From the NCBI GenBank assembly GCA_963699825.1, contig CAVOVI010000004.1, forward strand, positions 1 to 64,000: 64,000 nucleotides of DNA, read 5' to 3'. Shown here one piece after another: positions 39,042-48,773 of this stretch (positions are counted from its first letter, which is position 1; every line of letters begins with the position of its first letter). The notes below the pieces were generated by a model. The model worked only from the letters and a program-made list of their open reading frames with translations. It had not been told where the DNA came from and ran no database searches. The position numbers and the translations under genes are program-made. Source of the DNA: SPDF01 sp963699825. GTDB taxonomy: Bacteria > Gemmatimonadota > Gemmatimonadetes > Gemmatimonadales > GWC2-71-9.

Positions 39042-41251
39042 TCAGGGGGTGAGGGGTCGCAGCGGCAACCGCCGCAACCGTTCGCCCGTCAGTGCGAACA
39101 GGGCATTCGCCACCGCCGGCGCGATGGGCGGCACGCCAGGTTCGCCCACTCCTCCGGGTGGTTCTGTGCTCGGCACGATATGCACGTCCACGGTCGGCGC
39201 CGCCGGCATCCGCACCATCTCATAGTCATAGAAGTTGTTCTGCTGCACCCGCCCCTTGTCGAGGGTGATCTCGCCGTGCAGCGCGGCCGTCAGTCCAAAG
39301 ACCACTCCACCCTGCATCTGTGCCTCGATCAGCCCCGGGTTGACCGGTGTCCCGCAGTCGACTGCGCAGGTGACGTGGTGCACCTGAATCACGCCGGCCG
39401 GCGACAGCGAGACCTCCGCCACCTCCGCCACGATGCTCCCGAAGGAACGGACGACGGCCACGCCGCGCGCACGGCCTTCAGGCAATGGTGTCCCCCACCC
39501 TGCCTTGTCCGCGGCGAGCTCGAGAACCGCGAGCATCCGCGGATCCTTCTGCAGGAGGCTGCGACGATACTCCAGCGGATCCCGCCGCGCCGCCGCCGCG
39601 AGTTCATCGACGAAGCTTTCGGTCACGAAGGAATTCTGTGAGTGACCCACCGACCGCCAATACCCGACCGGCACCGGCAGGGTGAGTTCGCGCCAGTCCA
39701 CGAGGAGGTTCGGTACCGCGTACGGCAGATCCGCCGAGCCTTCGACGGCGCTTGCATCCACGCCGTGGTCCAGCGCGCCGGCCAGGCTCATCGCGAAGTC
39801 GGGCATCCACCCCGGCACCCAGTTCCGGATGATCGACTGACAGGCGATCCGCTGGCGCCAGGCGAGTGGCAGCCCGTCATCGCCGAGGACCGCCTGCAGC
39901 GCGTGCGCGGCAACGGGGCGGTAGAAGTCGTGCCGGGTGTCGTCTTCGCGACTCCAGATGACCTGCACCGGCCGGTCGAGTATCCTTCGCAATCAGTACC
40001 GCCTCCGTCACGTAGTCCACCTCGAGCCGGCGCCCGAACCCGCCGCCGAGGAATGTCGTGTTGATGGTGACATCGCCGCCGGAAACGCCGGCGGCGTCTG
40101 CCGCCACGCCTCGCGCTCCCCCCTTGTTGATGAATCCGGGGCCCATCTGGAACTGGGTCGGTGCCCAGACCTCCACCTTGCCGTCGTGGACCCAGGCGGT
40201 GCAGTTCTGCGGCTCCATCGTGGCGTGCGCCAGGTAGGGCGCTTCGTACGCTCGCCTCGATCGTCGCGCCGCTTTGCGCGAGGATCGCCGTCGGCGTCGC
40301 CCTCCTCGCGCGCCACTCTCGCCTTGTCGGACGCGAGCAGCGCCCGCAACTGTTCCGCGATTCCCGCAGACGACAGGGTGGCGCCCGCGCCTTCGTCCCA
40401 GGTAATGCTGAGCGCGCGCCGACCCTTCACCGCCTGCCAGTAGTGCTCCGCCACCACCGCGACCCGATCCTCGAGCCGCACGACCTTGAGCACGCCTGAT
40501 ACTGCGAGGGCCTCTGCCTCCCCTGCCACACTGCCTACCTGCCCCCCCGCCACCGGGCAGCGCTCCACACTCGCGTACGACCATCCCCGGCAGCCGGACG
40601 TCGATCCCGAAGGTCGGCCACCCCACGCACCTTGTCGGCATTGTCGAGCCGGTCGCGCGACGAGCCGATGATACGGAAGTCCTTCGGATCCTTGAGCGGG
40701 ACATCCTCGGGCACCGGGAGCGCACTCGCGTCCGCCACCAGCGCGCCGTATTCGAGCTCCTCACCGGTGACGTCGTTGCGAACGACGCCGTCCGCGGTGC
40801 TGCAGGACGCCGCAGGCACGCCCCACCGCCCCGCCGCAGCCGCCACCAGCATCGCGCGCGCAGTGGCACCGGCCTCCCGCATCGGAAGCCATCCCGTGCG
40901 GATGCTGGTGCTCCCCCCGGTCACCTGCGCCTGCAGTGCCGAGTTGTAGTAGGCCTTGGCCGCCGGCCCCTGCACGAACCCGACGCGACTCCAGTCGCAG
41001 TCGAGTTCCTCGGCGAGCAGCATCGCCAGGCCGGTCGTCGGGCCCTGCCCCATTTCAGAGCGGCCGATCACCACGGTCACGGTGCCGTCGGGAGAGAGCC
41101 GGAGAAAGGCGTCGGGCGCAAAGACCCCGTCCGGTGCCGCAGGCGCGCCGTTGCCGCACCCCTGGAAATAGACGGCGAGGGTCAGCCCCGTGCCGGCCGC
41201 CGCGACCGCCTTCACGAAGTCCCGCCGGGTGACGCCGCCTGCGCCGCTCAC
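39042..41251 (-). pseudogene. Xanthine dehydrogenase/isoquinoline oxidoreductase-type molybdopterin subunit, broken by several frameshifts
   Basis: From a GTG at 41251 (GTGA overlap with the 2Fe-2S subunit) the protein begins with a Tat signal (VTRRDFVKAVAAAGTG). It continues IGRSEMGQGPTTGLAMLLAE, YLAHATMEPQNCTAWV, TTFLGGGFGRRLEVDYV, WRSVGHSQNSFVTESFVDEL and CAVDCGTPVNPGLIEAQMQG, with a C-terminal GVGEPGVPPIAPAVANAL (active-site Glu). This is the IorB-like architecture. Frame changes near 40590, 40270 and 39995 split the gene. The enzyme would hydroxylate an N-heterocycle or aldehyde in the periplasm; the substrate is not predictable. Confidence 0.75.
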
Positions 41252-41706
41252 GACGCGTCTCCCGCGGCACGATGAATGGCCCGGCGGATGCGCTCGTAGG
41301 TGCCGCAGCGGCAGATGTTGCCGGCCATGGCGGTGTCGATGTCGCCGTCGGTGGGGTGGGGCGTCGCCGCCAGCAGGGCGGCGGCGGACATGATCTGCCC
41401 GACCTGGCAGTAGCCGCACTGCGGCACCTGTTCCCGCATCCACGCCTGCTGCACCGGATGGCTGCCGTCGTCGGAGAGTCCCTCGATGGTGGTGATCTCC
41501 CTGGACCCGACATCGCGGACAATCCACTGGCAGCTCCGCGTGGCCTCGCCGTCGAGGTGGACGGTGCAGGCGCCGCAGAGTCCCACCCCGCACCCGAACT
41601 TGGTGCCGGTCAGGTTCAGATGGTCCCGCAGCACCCAGAGAAGCGGGGTGTCGGGATCGACGTCCACGTTCGTGGAGGTGCCATTGATGAGGAGGGTGAA
41701 CTGCAC
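41248..41706 (-). CDS. (2Fe-2S)-binding small subunit of molybdenum hydroxylase
   Basis: 152 residues. The plant-ferredoxin-type cluster GCGVGLCGACTVHLDGE, with a fourth Cys at SCQW, is followed by the all-helical second-cluster domain with QCGYCQVGQIM and GNICRCGTYERI. This is the IorA/CoxS family. It passes electrons from the molybdopterin subunit to an acceptor such as a periplasmic cytochrome. It overlaps the large-subunit gene by 4 bp. It is intact, unlike its partner. Confidence 0.9.
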   Translation of the reverse strand: MQFTLLINGTSTNVDVDPDTPLLWVLRDHLNLTGTKFGCGVGLCGACTVHLDGEATRSCQWIVRDVGSREITTIEGLSDDGSHPVQQAWMREQVPQCGYCQVGQIMSAAALLAATPHPTDGDIDTAMAGNICRCGTYERIRRAIHRAAGDAS

Positions 41707-41771
41707 AGGACCGACCCGGAAAGGAGTGCCTGAACTAACGGCACTCCCCCGGGCGGCGTCAAGCGGTTGGG

Positions 41772-42176
41772 CTACTTCTTGACCTGCAGGGTGTAGGCGC
41801 CGATGGGGCGCTGCGCATAGGTGCCGTTCGCGGCCACCTGCAGCAACTGCGGCGTGATCAATGACGCCTTGCCGACATCCGCGACGTAGAGCGTCAGCAG
41901 GTTGCTGCCGGTCGACACATTCCCGACGACGATGGCGCGGATGACGTTGGGACCGGGCACGCTCTGGTAGAGCGTCAGCCCGGCCGGTACCGCGACGGAG
42001 TCCACCACACCGGTCACCTGGAACATCACGGCGCCGTCATCGGTGTTGGGGCTGGTGATGACGACCCGCAGCGGACCGGCCACGGGGCCGGTCGGGCCTC
42101 CGTCATCGCTGCCGCACCCGGCGACCACCACGAGGGCAGCGAGGAGGGCAGCGCCCCGAATCACGATCGAGTTCAT
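41772..42176 (-). CDS. Small lipoprotein, function unknown
   Basis: 134 residues from the ATG at 42176, which overlaps the stop of the metalloprotease gene (ATGA). The signal ends with a lipobox (LAALVVVAGCGSDDGG). The mature part is beta-rich (LRVVITSPNTDDGAVMFQV, GPNVIRAIVVGNVS) and resembles a single cohesin- or Ig-like domain. Co-translation suggests a role beside the secreted protease, perhaps surface anchoring. No ligand motif is seen. Confidence 0.7.
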   Translation of the reverse strand: MNSIVIRGAALLAALVVVAGCGSDDGGPTGPVAGPLRVVITSPNTDDGAVMFQVTGVVDSVAVPAGLTLYQSVPGPNVIRAIVVGNVSTGSNLLTLYVADVGKASLITPQLLQVAANGTYAQRPIGAYTLQVKK

Positions 42177-44175
42177 GGGGTCACTCCCTTCGGCGCCTGC
42201 GCCGGTGCGGGGCCTGCCGCGGCCAGCAACTTCGCCATCAGGGCGGGCGAGACGCCCTGACCGGACACGGTGACCCAATGGAGGAAATCGCCGAGGTCGT
42301 AGACGCCGTTGTTGTTGCCATCCTCATCGAGCAAGGTGCGCTGTGCGGATGAGAGCGTCGGTGACCCGAGCAGGTCGTTCGCCGCCGCCGCCGTCGTGAA
42401 CACCGCCGTGTAGGTGAACTGTGCGGTGAGCGACCAGTCGCGGTCCATCGTGAGGACCAGCACCGAGTCGGTGGCGGTCGTGTCGCCCGCCCAACCCGCA
42501 AATCGGTGATTCAGCGACGGCACCGCCGTCAGCGTCACGACGGTGCCCGGCGTGATGCTCAGGCCGCTCGCAGCATTGCCGGGTTCCGTCGACAGCACGT
42601 TGCCGGTGCCGGTGCCGATCTTCGTGACCCGGAGCAACCGTTCGAAGCGGAAACGGAACAGCACTTCCTTGCTCGGCCCGATCCGGATGGAGTCGATCCG
42701 TCCCGGCACGACCAGCCCGGCGTTGGTCCTGAGACCGGGGACGGTCGTCCCGTCAATGACGGTCTTCCCCGTGGAGCCGGGGAAGGCGTCGCCGAGATCG
42801 CCACGATTGCCCTGGTTGGGCTGCCGCAGCTGGTTCAGGCCATCCGCCTGCTCCAGCGCGACGCCCTGAATGGCCCCGGTATTGATGCTGTTGCTGAACG
42901 CCCCCTGGTTGATGCGAGACTGGTCAATATGCCAGAGGTAGAGGCCGGGGGACTTGGCCCGGGAGTACGGATGGGTTCATCTGGGCGCTGTCGCTCTCGA
43001 CCCTCGCTCGATTCTCGAGGATGAAATACTCGCCCGGTGTCTTGGTCGGCAGAATGCGGACCGTGTCGGAAGTGGCCACCGGATTGAGGGTGATGGTCCC
43101 CGTGGCCGTCAGGGTGTCCGCCTTGACCCAGCCGAGTTCCAGCAGCGACCACCCCGACATGCGCGAGGGGCTGTAGGGGCGGGAGTAGTTGCCGGAGCCC
43201 ATCAGGCCGAACTCGCCGATGCCCTGGGTGCCACTGGTGGGAGAGGTGTCGTAGAGGTCGGGGAGGCCGAAGGCGTGGCCGGTCTCGTGCGCCACGGTGC
43301 CGATCGGCATGATCAGGCCCGTGGTGCAGGCGCTGTTGCCACCCACGGCCGCTCTGCATCGTGTAGTCGCTGACCTTGATGAACCCACCACTCGCGCTCG
43401 GCGTCTTCGTCACGAACGGGGAGCCGCCAGTCCACCCTTCCATGACCCAGCGGTGCGCCCAGATGTGGACCGTGCCGCAGGCGCCGTCGATCTCCGGCTG
43501 GAGGAAGGTGACGAAATCCACGTAGCCGTCGTCGTCGCCCGAGTTGGAGACCCCGTCGGGACCATCGTTGTCGTAGTCCGCCCAGACCGTGAGCGAATCG
43601 GCGCCGCTGGACACCTTGGCGAGGGCGCCGAGCAGCATCGTGCCGAACCGGGCACCACCATCCGAGCAGGGATTCTGGACCCCGACGCCATTGCAGCCGT
43701 TCTCGTAATACGCGGCGGTCGAGTCAGCCTTGATCCAGGGAAAGACGGTGCCCGACATCGTGATGTTGCCGTTCGAGAGCTGCTCGTAGTACGACTTGAG
43801 GCTGTAGGGCCGGTCGAGGGGCGCCGGTGAAAAGAAGAGGTCCTGGTACTCGGCGGTCCCAAAAAGGGTCAGCGTATCGGTATTCGAGAACCGGATCGGG
43901 ACGACCGGGACCTTGAAGTTGCCCGTCACGACCGAGGCCAGGCTCGGCGTCGAGGCGTTCAGGAGCGCCATGTTCCCGGACGCGATCATCTGCTGGCGGG
44001 CCGCCCGGACGCTCGCGGACTGCTTGCGCCAGGCACCTTTCGGCCGAAAATCAAGCCCACGCACCTCGAACTGCCCGACGCGGGCCCGAGGGTATTGCGC
44101 CTCTGCCGACGAAGCCGCCGCCAACAGAAGAAGCAGGGTTCCGAACAACGTCGAAACCCGAGGTGATGACCACAC
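42173..44175 (-). CDS. Secreted M6-type (immune inhibitor A-like) metalloprotease (two frameshifts)
   Basis: From a GTG at 44175 (GGAG 8 nt upstream) comes a signal peptide (LFGTLLLLLAAASSAEAQ). The N-terminal M6 region (VPVVPIRFSNTDTL; SYYEQLSNGNITMSGTVFPW) follows. A shift near 43355 leads to the zinc site AHETGHAFGLPDLYD and the Met-turn-like GLMGSGNY. A second shift near 42945 leads to YLWHIDQSRIN, then a beta domain with LNHRFAGWAGDTTATDSV (Big/InlB-like) and a dockerin-like DEDGNNNGVYDLGDFLHW. It is probably secreted and anchored by the C-terminal module. The total is about 660 residues. Confidence 0.78.
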
Positions 44176-44576
44176 TGGACGAACTCCGGTCTTGAGGGCC
44201 GCGTGGGGGTAGCCATGAAATTTAGCCGAGCGAGCCAGCGCTTTCAATTCCGCCCCGATGCCCTGAGGGACTGGCACGCGGGGAGACGCCTGACGGGTTG
44301 CTGCTCGCACAGTCCCGGGGCGGCGGGGTCAAGGGCACGCCCTCCCCGGGCGTCTGTCATCCCGGCGAAAGCCGGGATCCATTTGGCAGGGAGAACCTGG
44401 ACCCCGGCTTGCGCCGGGGTGACGGGCGACTGCGCCCCTGGAGCCCAGCTCCCGTGGGGACGATGGCCGACAGCCCCCCAAACTTGTGCCGGGCCTCCCA
44501 ATTTTGTAGTTTAAACCGTTCTGTTACATAGCGATGGGGGGCGACCCTCAGGACCATTCAGCCCGCCCGAGGTTTC
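44176..44576. other. Intergenic region before the ceramide operon
   Basis: It contains the inverted-repeat element at 44356-44423 and, near 44505-44530, the only AT-rich tract (TTTTGTAGTTTAAACC, then TTACATAG). That tract may hold the promoter of the operon starting at 44577: a weak -35 TTGTAG and -10 TACATA about 15 bp apart. No gene is seen. Confidence 0.35.
44356..44423. repeat. Paired-hairpin repeat element (REP/dRS3-like)
   Basis: GTCATCCCGGCGAAAGCCGG at the left and a mirrored CCGGCTTGCGCCGGGGTGAC at the right enclose about 25 bp. Each arm is itself a hairpin (CCCGGC-GAAA-GCCGGG). The same design occurs at 50209-50273. Such elements, with GTCAT ends, are widespread in GC-rich bacteria. 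Confidence 0.75.
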
Positions 44577-45785
44577 GTGGCCACTCAGACCCTTCCGCAC
44601 GTCGCGCTGTTCGACAAGTGCCGTGATTTCACCAAGGTCGATGAGATCAGGGCAGCCGGGCTGTATCCCTACTTCAAGCCCATCTCGGAGTCGGAAGACA
44701 CCGTCGTGGTCATCGAGGGGGAGAAGCGGATCATGCTGGGGTCGAACAACTACCTCGGCCTGACCCACCATCCCAAGGTTCTCGAGGCCGCCTCCCGCGC
44801 CCTGCACCGGTACGGTTCCGGCTGCACCGGCAGCCGGTTCCTGAACGGCACCCTCGATCTCCACCAGCAGCTGGAAGCCGCGCTTGCCGAGTTCGTCGGC
44901 AAGGAAGACTGCCTCGTCTTCTCGACCGGTTACAACGCCAATCTCGGCCTGATCTCCGCGCTCGTGGGGAAGGACGACGTCGTCTACCTCGACAAGCTCG
45001 ACCACGCCTCCATCGTCGACGGCGCCAAGATGTCCTACGGGACCACGAGCCGCTTCAATCACGGCAACCTGGCCCAGCTCGACCGCAAGATGGCCCCGGA
45101 CGCCGCCGCCGGCCGCGGCATGATGGTCATCGTCGACGGCGTCTACTCCATGGAAGGTGACATCGCCGACGTGGCCGGCCTCTCCGCACTGGCCCGCAAG
45201 CACGGCGCGGCCCTCGCCATCGACGATGCCCACTCCCTCGGCGTCCTCGGCCCCAAGGGCGACGGCACCGCCGCACACTTCGGCATGACCGACGATGTCG
45301 ATATCATCGCCGGCACCTTCTCGAAGTCCCTGGCGTCCATCGGCGGATTCGTCGCCGCCAGGAGCAACGTCATCGACTACCTCCGCCACCACTGCCGGCC
45401 GCTCATCTTCACCGCCTCGCTGCCCCCGGCCAACACCGCCGGCGTGCTCGCGGCGCTCGAAGTGATGCAGCAGGAGCCGGAACGGCGCGAGTCCCTCTGG
45501 GCCAACACCCGACGCCTGCAGGAAGGGTTCCGGAACCTCGGCTTCGACATCGGGCCGACCGAGACGCCGATCGTGCCGGTACTCATCGGCCCGCTCGACA
45601 CCACCTTCCTGTTCTGGCGGAAGCTCTTCGACGCCGGTGTCTTCACCAACCCGGTGGCCCCGCCGGCGGTTCCCCCGGCCCAGTGCCGGCTCCGGACCAG
45701 CCTGATGGCGACCCACAGCTTCGACCAGATCGACTTCGCGCTCGAGGCCTTCGCGAAGATCGGTCGCGAGCTCGGCGTCATCTGA
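44577..45785 (+). CDS. spt: Serine palmitoyltransferase (AOS-family PLP enzyme)
   Basis: 402 residues from a GTG. It is an alpha-oxoamine synthase: the N-terminal region reads YFKPISESEDTVVVIEGEKR and NNYLGLTHHPKVLEAA. The PLP site is DDAHSLGVLGPKGDGTAAHF, and the lysine sits in GTFSKSLASIGGF. The GTFSKSLASIGGF form and the insertion-free length fit serine palmitoyltransferase better than BioF or Kbl. It condenses serine with a long-chain acyl thioester to 3-ketosphinganine. It is first in an operon with GNAT ceramide synthase, ceramide reductase and PAP2 genes, which supports the call. Confidence 0.85.
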   Translation: MATQTLPHVALFDKCRDFTKVDEIRAAGLYPYFKPISESEDTVVVIEGEKRIMLGSNNYLGLTHHPKVLEAASRALHRYGSGCTGSRFLNGTLDLHQQLEAALAEFVGKEDCLVFSTGYNANLGLISALVGKDDVVYLDKLDHASIVDGAKMSYGTTSRFNHGNLAQLDRKMAPDAAAGRGMMVIVDGVYSMEGDIADVAGLSALARKHGAALAIDDAHSLGVLGPKGDGTAAHFGMTDDVDIIAGTFSKSLASIGGFVAARSNVIDYLRHHCRPLIFTASLPPANTAGVLAALEVMQQEPERRESLWANTRRLQEGFRNLGFDIGPTETPIVPVLIGPLDTTFLFWRKLFDAGVFTNPVAPPAVPPAQCRLRTSLMATHSFDQIDFALEAFAKIGRELGVI

Positions 45786-46927
45786 ACGGAGCCCTCGAGG
45801 TCACGCCGGTCCGCACCAGCGCCGACCTCAACGCCTTCATCGCCCTGCCCTACCGGCTGCACGCGGCGGACCCGAACTGGGTGCCGCCGCTTCGCATGGA
45901 TGTCCGGACCCTCCTCGACCGAAACAAGAACCCCTTCTTCGAGCACGGTGAGGCGGAGTACTTCCTCGCCAGGCGGGCCGGGGCGGTCGTCGGGCGCATC
46001 ACCGCCCAGAGCAACTCACTCCACAACGAGATCCACGAGGACAAGGTCGGGTTCTTCGGCTTTTTCGAGTGCGAGAACGATCAGGCCATCGCCGACGCGC
46101 TCTTCGACACCGCCGCCGCCTGGCTCCGAGCCCGCGGGTTCGACACCATGCGGGGTCCCGCCTCGTTCTCGGTGAACGAGGAGTGCGGCCTCAAGGTGGA
46201 CGGCTTCGACACACCGCCGACCATCATGATGCCGCACAACCCGCCGTACTACGTGCCCCTCGTGGAGCATGCCGGGTTCGTGAAGGCCAAGGACCTGCTG
46301 ATCTACCAGGGAGGCGACCTCACCTTCACCGCGTACAAGCCGGTGCACGAACGGCTGACCCGCGCGGTGAACATCATGCAGACCCGGATGGGCGTCACCC
46401 TTCGGCCGATCGACATGACGCGGTTCCACGAGGAGATCGAACTCGTCAAGGCGCTGTACAACCGGTCCTGGGAGAAGAACTGGGGCTTCGTGCCCATGAC
46501 GGACCACGAGATCGATCAGCTCGCAAAGCAGTTCAAGCCGGTCATCGTTCCCGACCTCATCACCTTCGCGGAGAAGGACGGGGTGCCGGTCGGGTTTTCG
46601 CTGGCGATTCCCGACTTCAACGTCATCCTCCGGACCAACCGCCAGGGTCGTCTGACGCCGTGGCTCCTCATCCGGCTCTTCTGGGCCCTGAAGCGGGAGA
46701 AGCTCCGGCGCTGCCGGATCCCCCTCCTCGGCGTGGTCCCGGAATTTCGCGGCCGCGGACTCGACTCCGTGCTCTATCACGAAGTCTGGACCAAGGCCGC
46801 CAAGCACGGGATCTACTGGGGTGAAGGGGGCTGGATCCTCGAGGACAATCCCGCCATGAACATGGGGCTCTCGAAGATGGGCTTCGTCGTCTATCAGACG
46901 CTCCGGATGTACGACCGCCCGCTGTGA
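45782..46927 (+). CDS. bcerS: GNAT-family bacterial ceramide synthase
   Basis: About 381 residues. The N-terminal part reads RLHAADPNWVPPLRMDVRTL and GEAEYFLARRAGAVVGRITA; the middle has MMPHNPPYYVPLVEHAGF; the C-terminal acyl-CoA region has GVVPEFRGRGLDSVLYHEVW. The family is the large GNAT group that includes the Caulobacter enzyme acylating sphingoid bases. There is no ATG, GTG or TTG at the proper place. Homology begins right after the spt stop, so translation may start at the CTG at 45782 (CTGA overlap). It probably makes the amide bond of ceramide or its keto precursor. Confidence 0.78.
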   Translation: MNGALEVTPVRTSADLNAFIALPYRLHAADPNWVPPLRMDVRTLLDRNKNPFFEHGEAEYFLARRAGAVVGRITAQSNSLHNEIHEDKVGFFGFFECENDQAIADALFDTAAAWLRARGFDTMRGPASFSVNEECGLKVDGFDTPPTIMMPHNPPYYVPLVEHAGFVKAKDLLIYQGGDLTFTAYKPVHERLTRAVNIMQTRMGVTLRPIDMTRFHEEIELVKALYNRSWEKNWGFVPMTDHEIDQLAKQFKPVIVPDLITFAEKDGVPVGFSLAIPDFNVILRTNRQGRLTPWLLIRLFWALKREKLRRCRIPLLGVVPEFRGRGLDSVLYHEVWTKAAKHGIYWGEGGWILEDNPAMNMGLSKMGFVVYQTLRMYDRPL

Positions 46928-47893
46928 AGGCGCTCGTCACCGGCGGCACAGGCTTCGTCGGCAGCCACCTCATTGACGCGTTGTTGAATCGGGGTGACGA
47001 GGTCACCGCGCTGGTCCGAACCCCGGCGAAGGCAGCCGGCCTGGCCGACCGCGGCGTCCGACTCGTCCGTGGCGACCTCGAGGACCTCGACGCCCTGCGC
47101 GAGGCCGCCGAGGGCGCGGAGGTGATCTACCACGTGGCAGGGGTCGTCGCCGCGCGGAACGACGCCGAGTTCCTGCAGGCCAACCGCGACGGCACCGCCA
47201 ACCTGCTCGCCGCCGCCCAGCCAGTCCGGCACCCCCCGCTTTGTCCTCGTATCCAGCATGGCCGCCGGTGGTCCCGCCGCGCGCGGCGTGCCGCTGGTCG
47301 GCGGCGAACCGCCGCGGCCGGTGACGGCGTACGGACGGAGCAAGCTGGCCGGCGAAGAGGTGGTGCGCGCCGGCCCGCTTCCCTGGGTGATTCTCCGCCC
47401 GCCGATGGTGTACGGGCCGCGGGATTCCGAGGTCCTCAAGCTCTTCAAGATGGCGCGCTGGGGGGTGGCGCCGGTGTTCGGGAAGGGTGACCAGGAGCTG
47501 TCGGCCATCTTCGGTCCCGACCTCGCCGAGGCGCTGATCGCGGCCGCCACCAGCGAGCACTCGGTCGGCAAGATCTACCTCCCCTGTCATCCCGAGATCT
47601 TCACTTCCGGCGCGTTCGCGCGTCAGATCGGCACGGCGGTGGGTCGGGACGTCCTCGTGCTTTCCGTGCCGGAGGTGATCGGGCGCGGGCTGCTCGCCGC
47701 GATCGGCGGCGCGGCCAAGCTCACCGGCACCGCCAGCGTCCTCTCCTCCGAAAAGGCCGATGAGTTCTTCGAGGCGGCCTGGACGGGAAGCCCCGACGCG
47801 CTCATGGCGGACACCGGCTGGCGCCCCCGCACGGACATCAGACAGGGACTCGCCGAGACGATGGCGTGGTATCGCGACGAGGAGTGGCTCTGA
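46924..47893 (+). CDS. cerR: NAD-dependent epimerase/SDR family ceramide reductase (one frameshift)
   Basis: A GTG at 46924 overlaps the GNAT stop (GTGA). It has the Rossmann motif VTGGTGFVGSHLIDALL and VRGDLEDLDALREAAEGAEV, and after a shift near 47230, SMAAGGPAARG, TAYGRSKLAGEE (the YxxxK pair) and ILRPPMVYGPRD. It is an extended SDR of about 320 residues. In Caulobacter the homologous gene beside spt reduces the keto group (CerR); the gene order here supports the same role. One base change restores the frame. Confidence 0.72.
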
Positions 47894-48714
47894 TGCGAAC
47901 GCTGGACAAGCTGATTCTGGTATACGTCGCGATCGTCTCCGCCCTCGCTCTGTATCGAGTGCCGGAGAATCCCCTGTGCTGGTGGCTGCTCGGCGCCCAC
48001 GCGCTCGTGGTTGCCCTGGTCTTCCTTGTGACCCGCCCGGGCCTCGGGCGCGTGGGACAGGTGATCCGGGAGATCTATCCCGTGATCCTCCTGGTCCTCT
48101 TCTACAGCGAAATCGATGTGCTGAACGCCGGCGGCATCGTGATCCACGACGCCACCGTGCAAGGCTGGGAACTGGCCCTCTTCGGCGAGCAACTGAGCCA
48201 GACCCTCTGGCGGGATCACTTCCCCAGCACCATAGCCTCCACGATCCTGCACTTCTCCTACTGGAGCTACTACGGACTCCTGGTCCTCCCGGTCGCGTAC
48301 TTCGCGGCCCGGAAGGACTGGTTCTCGCTCCGTCGCTCGATGTATGTGATCATCCTGACGCTTCTGGCCTGCTACCTCGTCTTCCTGACCTGGCCGGTGG
48401 TGGGGCCGTATTACGAGTTCGCCCGGCCCGATGCGTGGTTCCTCGACAACGGCCCGGCCCGCCTCGTCTACGCGATGCTGGCCTCGGGGAGCTCCTACGG
48501 CGCGGCGTTTCCGTCGTCGCACGTGGCAGCCACTATTGCGGCGACGTCGGGGGCGTGGCGCGGCGATCGCCGGCTCGGCATCGCCATGCTCATCCCGACG
48601 GCGCTGCTGATTATTTCAGTGGTGTATTGCCAGATGCACTACGGGGTCGATGCGCTGACCGGAATCGTGGTGGGTGCAGGGGCGTGGTGGGCGGGGGGGA
48701 AGTACAAGGAGTAG
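47893..48714 (+). CDS. PAP2-superfamily membrane phosphatase/lipid phosphotransferase
   Basis: 273 residues. Its ATG overlaps the reductase stop (TGATG). Six membrane segments include LILVYVAIVSALALY, VILLVLFYSEIDVL and YVIILTLLACYLVFLTWPVV. PAP2 motifs AAFPSSHVAATIAAT and CQMHYGVDALTG carry the catalytic histidines and Asp. The layout resembles inositol-phosphoceramide synthase or ceramide phosphotransferase relatives. As last gene of the operon it may attach or remove a head group on ceramide; this is inferred from position. Confidence 0.8.
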   Translation: MRTLDKLILVYVAIVSALALYRVPENPLCWWLLGAHALVVALVFLVTRPGLGRVGQVIREIYPVILLVLFYSEIDVLNAGGIVIHDATVQGWELALFGEQLSQTLWRDHFPSTIASTILHFSYWSYYGLLVLPVAYFAARKDWFSLRRSMYVIILTLLACYLVFLTWPVVGPYYEFARPDAWFLDNGPARLVYAMLASGSSYGAAFPSSHVAATIAATSGAWRGDRRLGIAMLIPTALLIISVVYCQMHYGVDALTGIVVGAGAWWAGGKYKE

Positions 48715-48757
48715 GCGGGGCAGCGGGGCAGGCAGGGGCACGGCATGCCGTGCCCCT
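48715..48757. terminator. G-rich octamers and 24-bp palindrome between convergent genes
   Basis: After the TAG come GCGGGGCA-like units, then the perfect palindrome AGGGGCACGGCA/TGCCGTGCCCCT (48734-48757). It sits between convergent genes ending at 48714 and 48774 and could form a strong hairpin for either strand. There is no U-run. Confidence 0.5.
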
Positions 48758-48773
48758 ACCTGCGCCCACCCGG

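Noticed and set aside
44271..44295. TGGCACG as another sigma-54 promoter
   Set aside because: The -12 box is absent at the required spacing and no palindrome lies 84 bp upstream.
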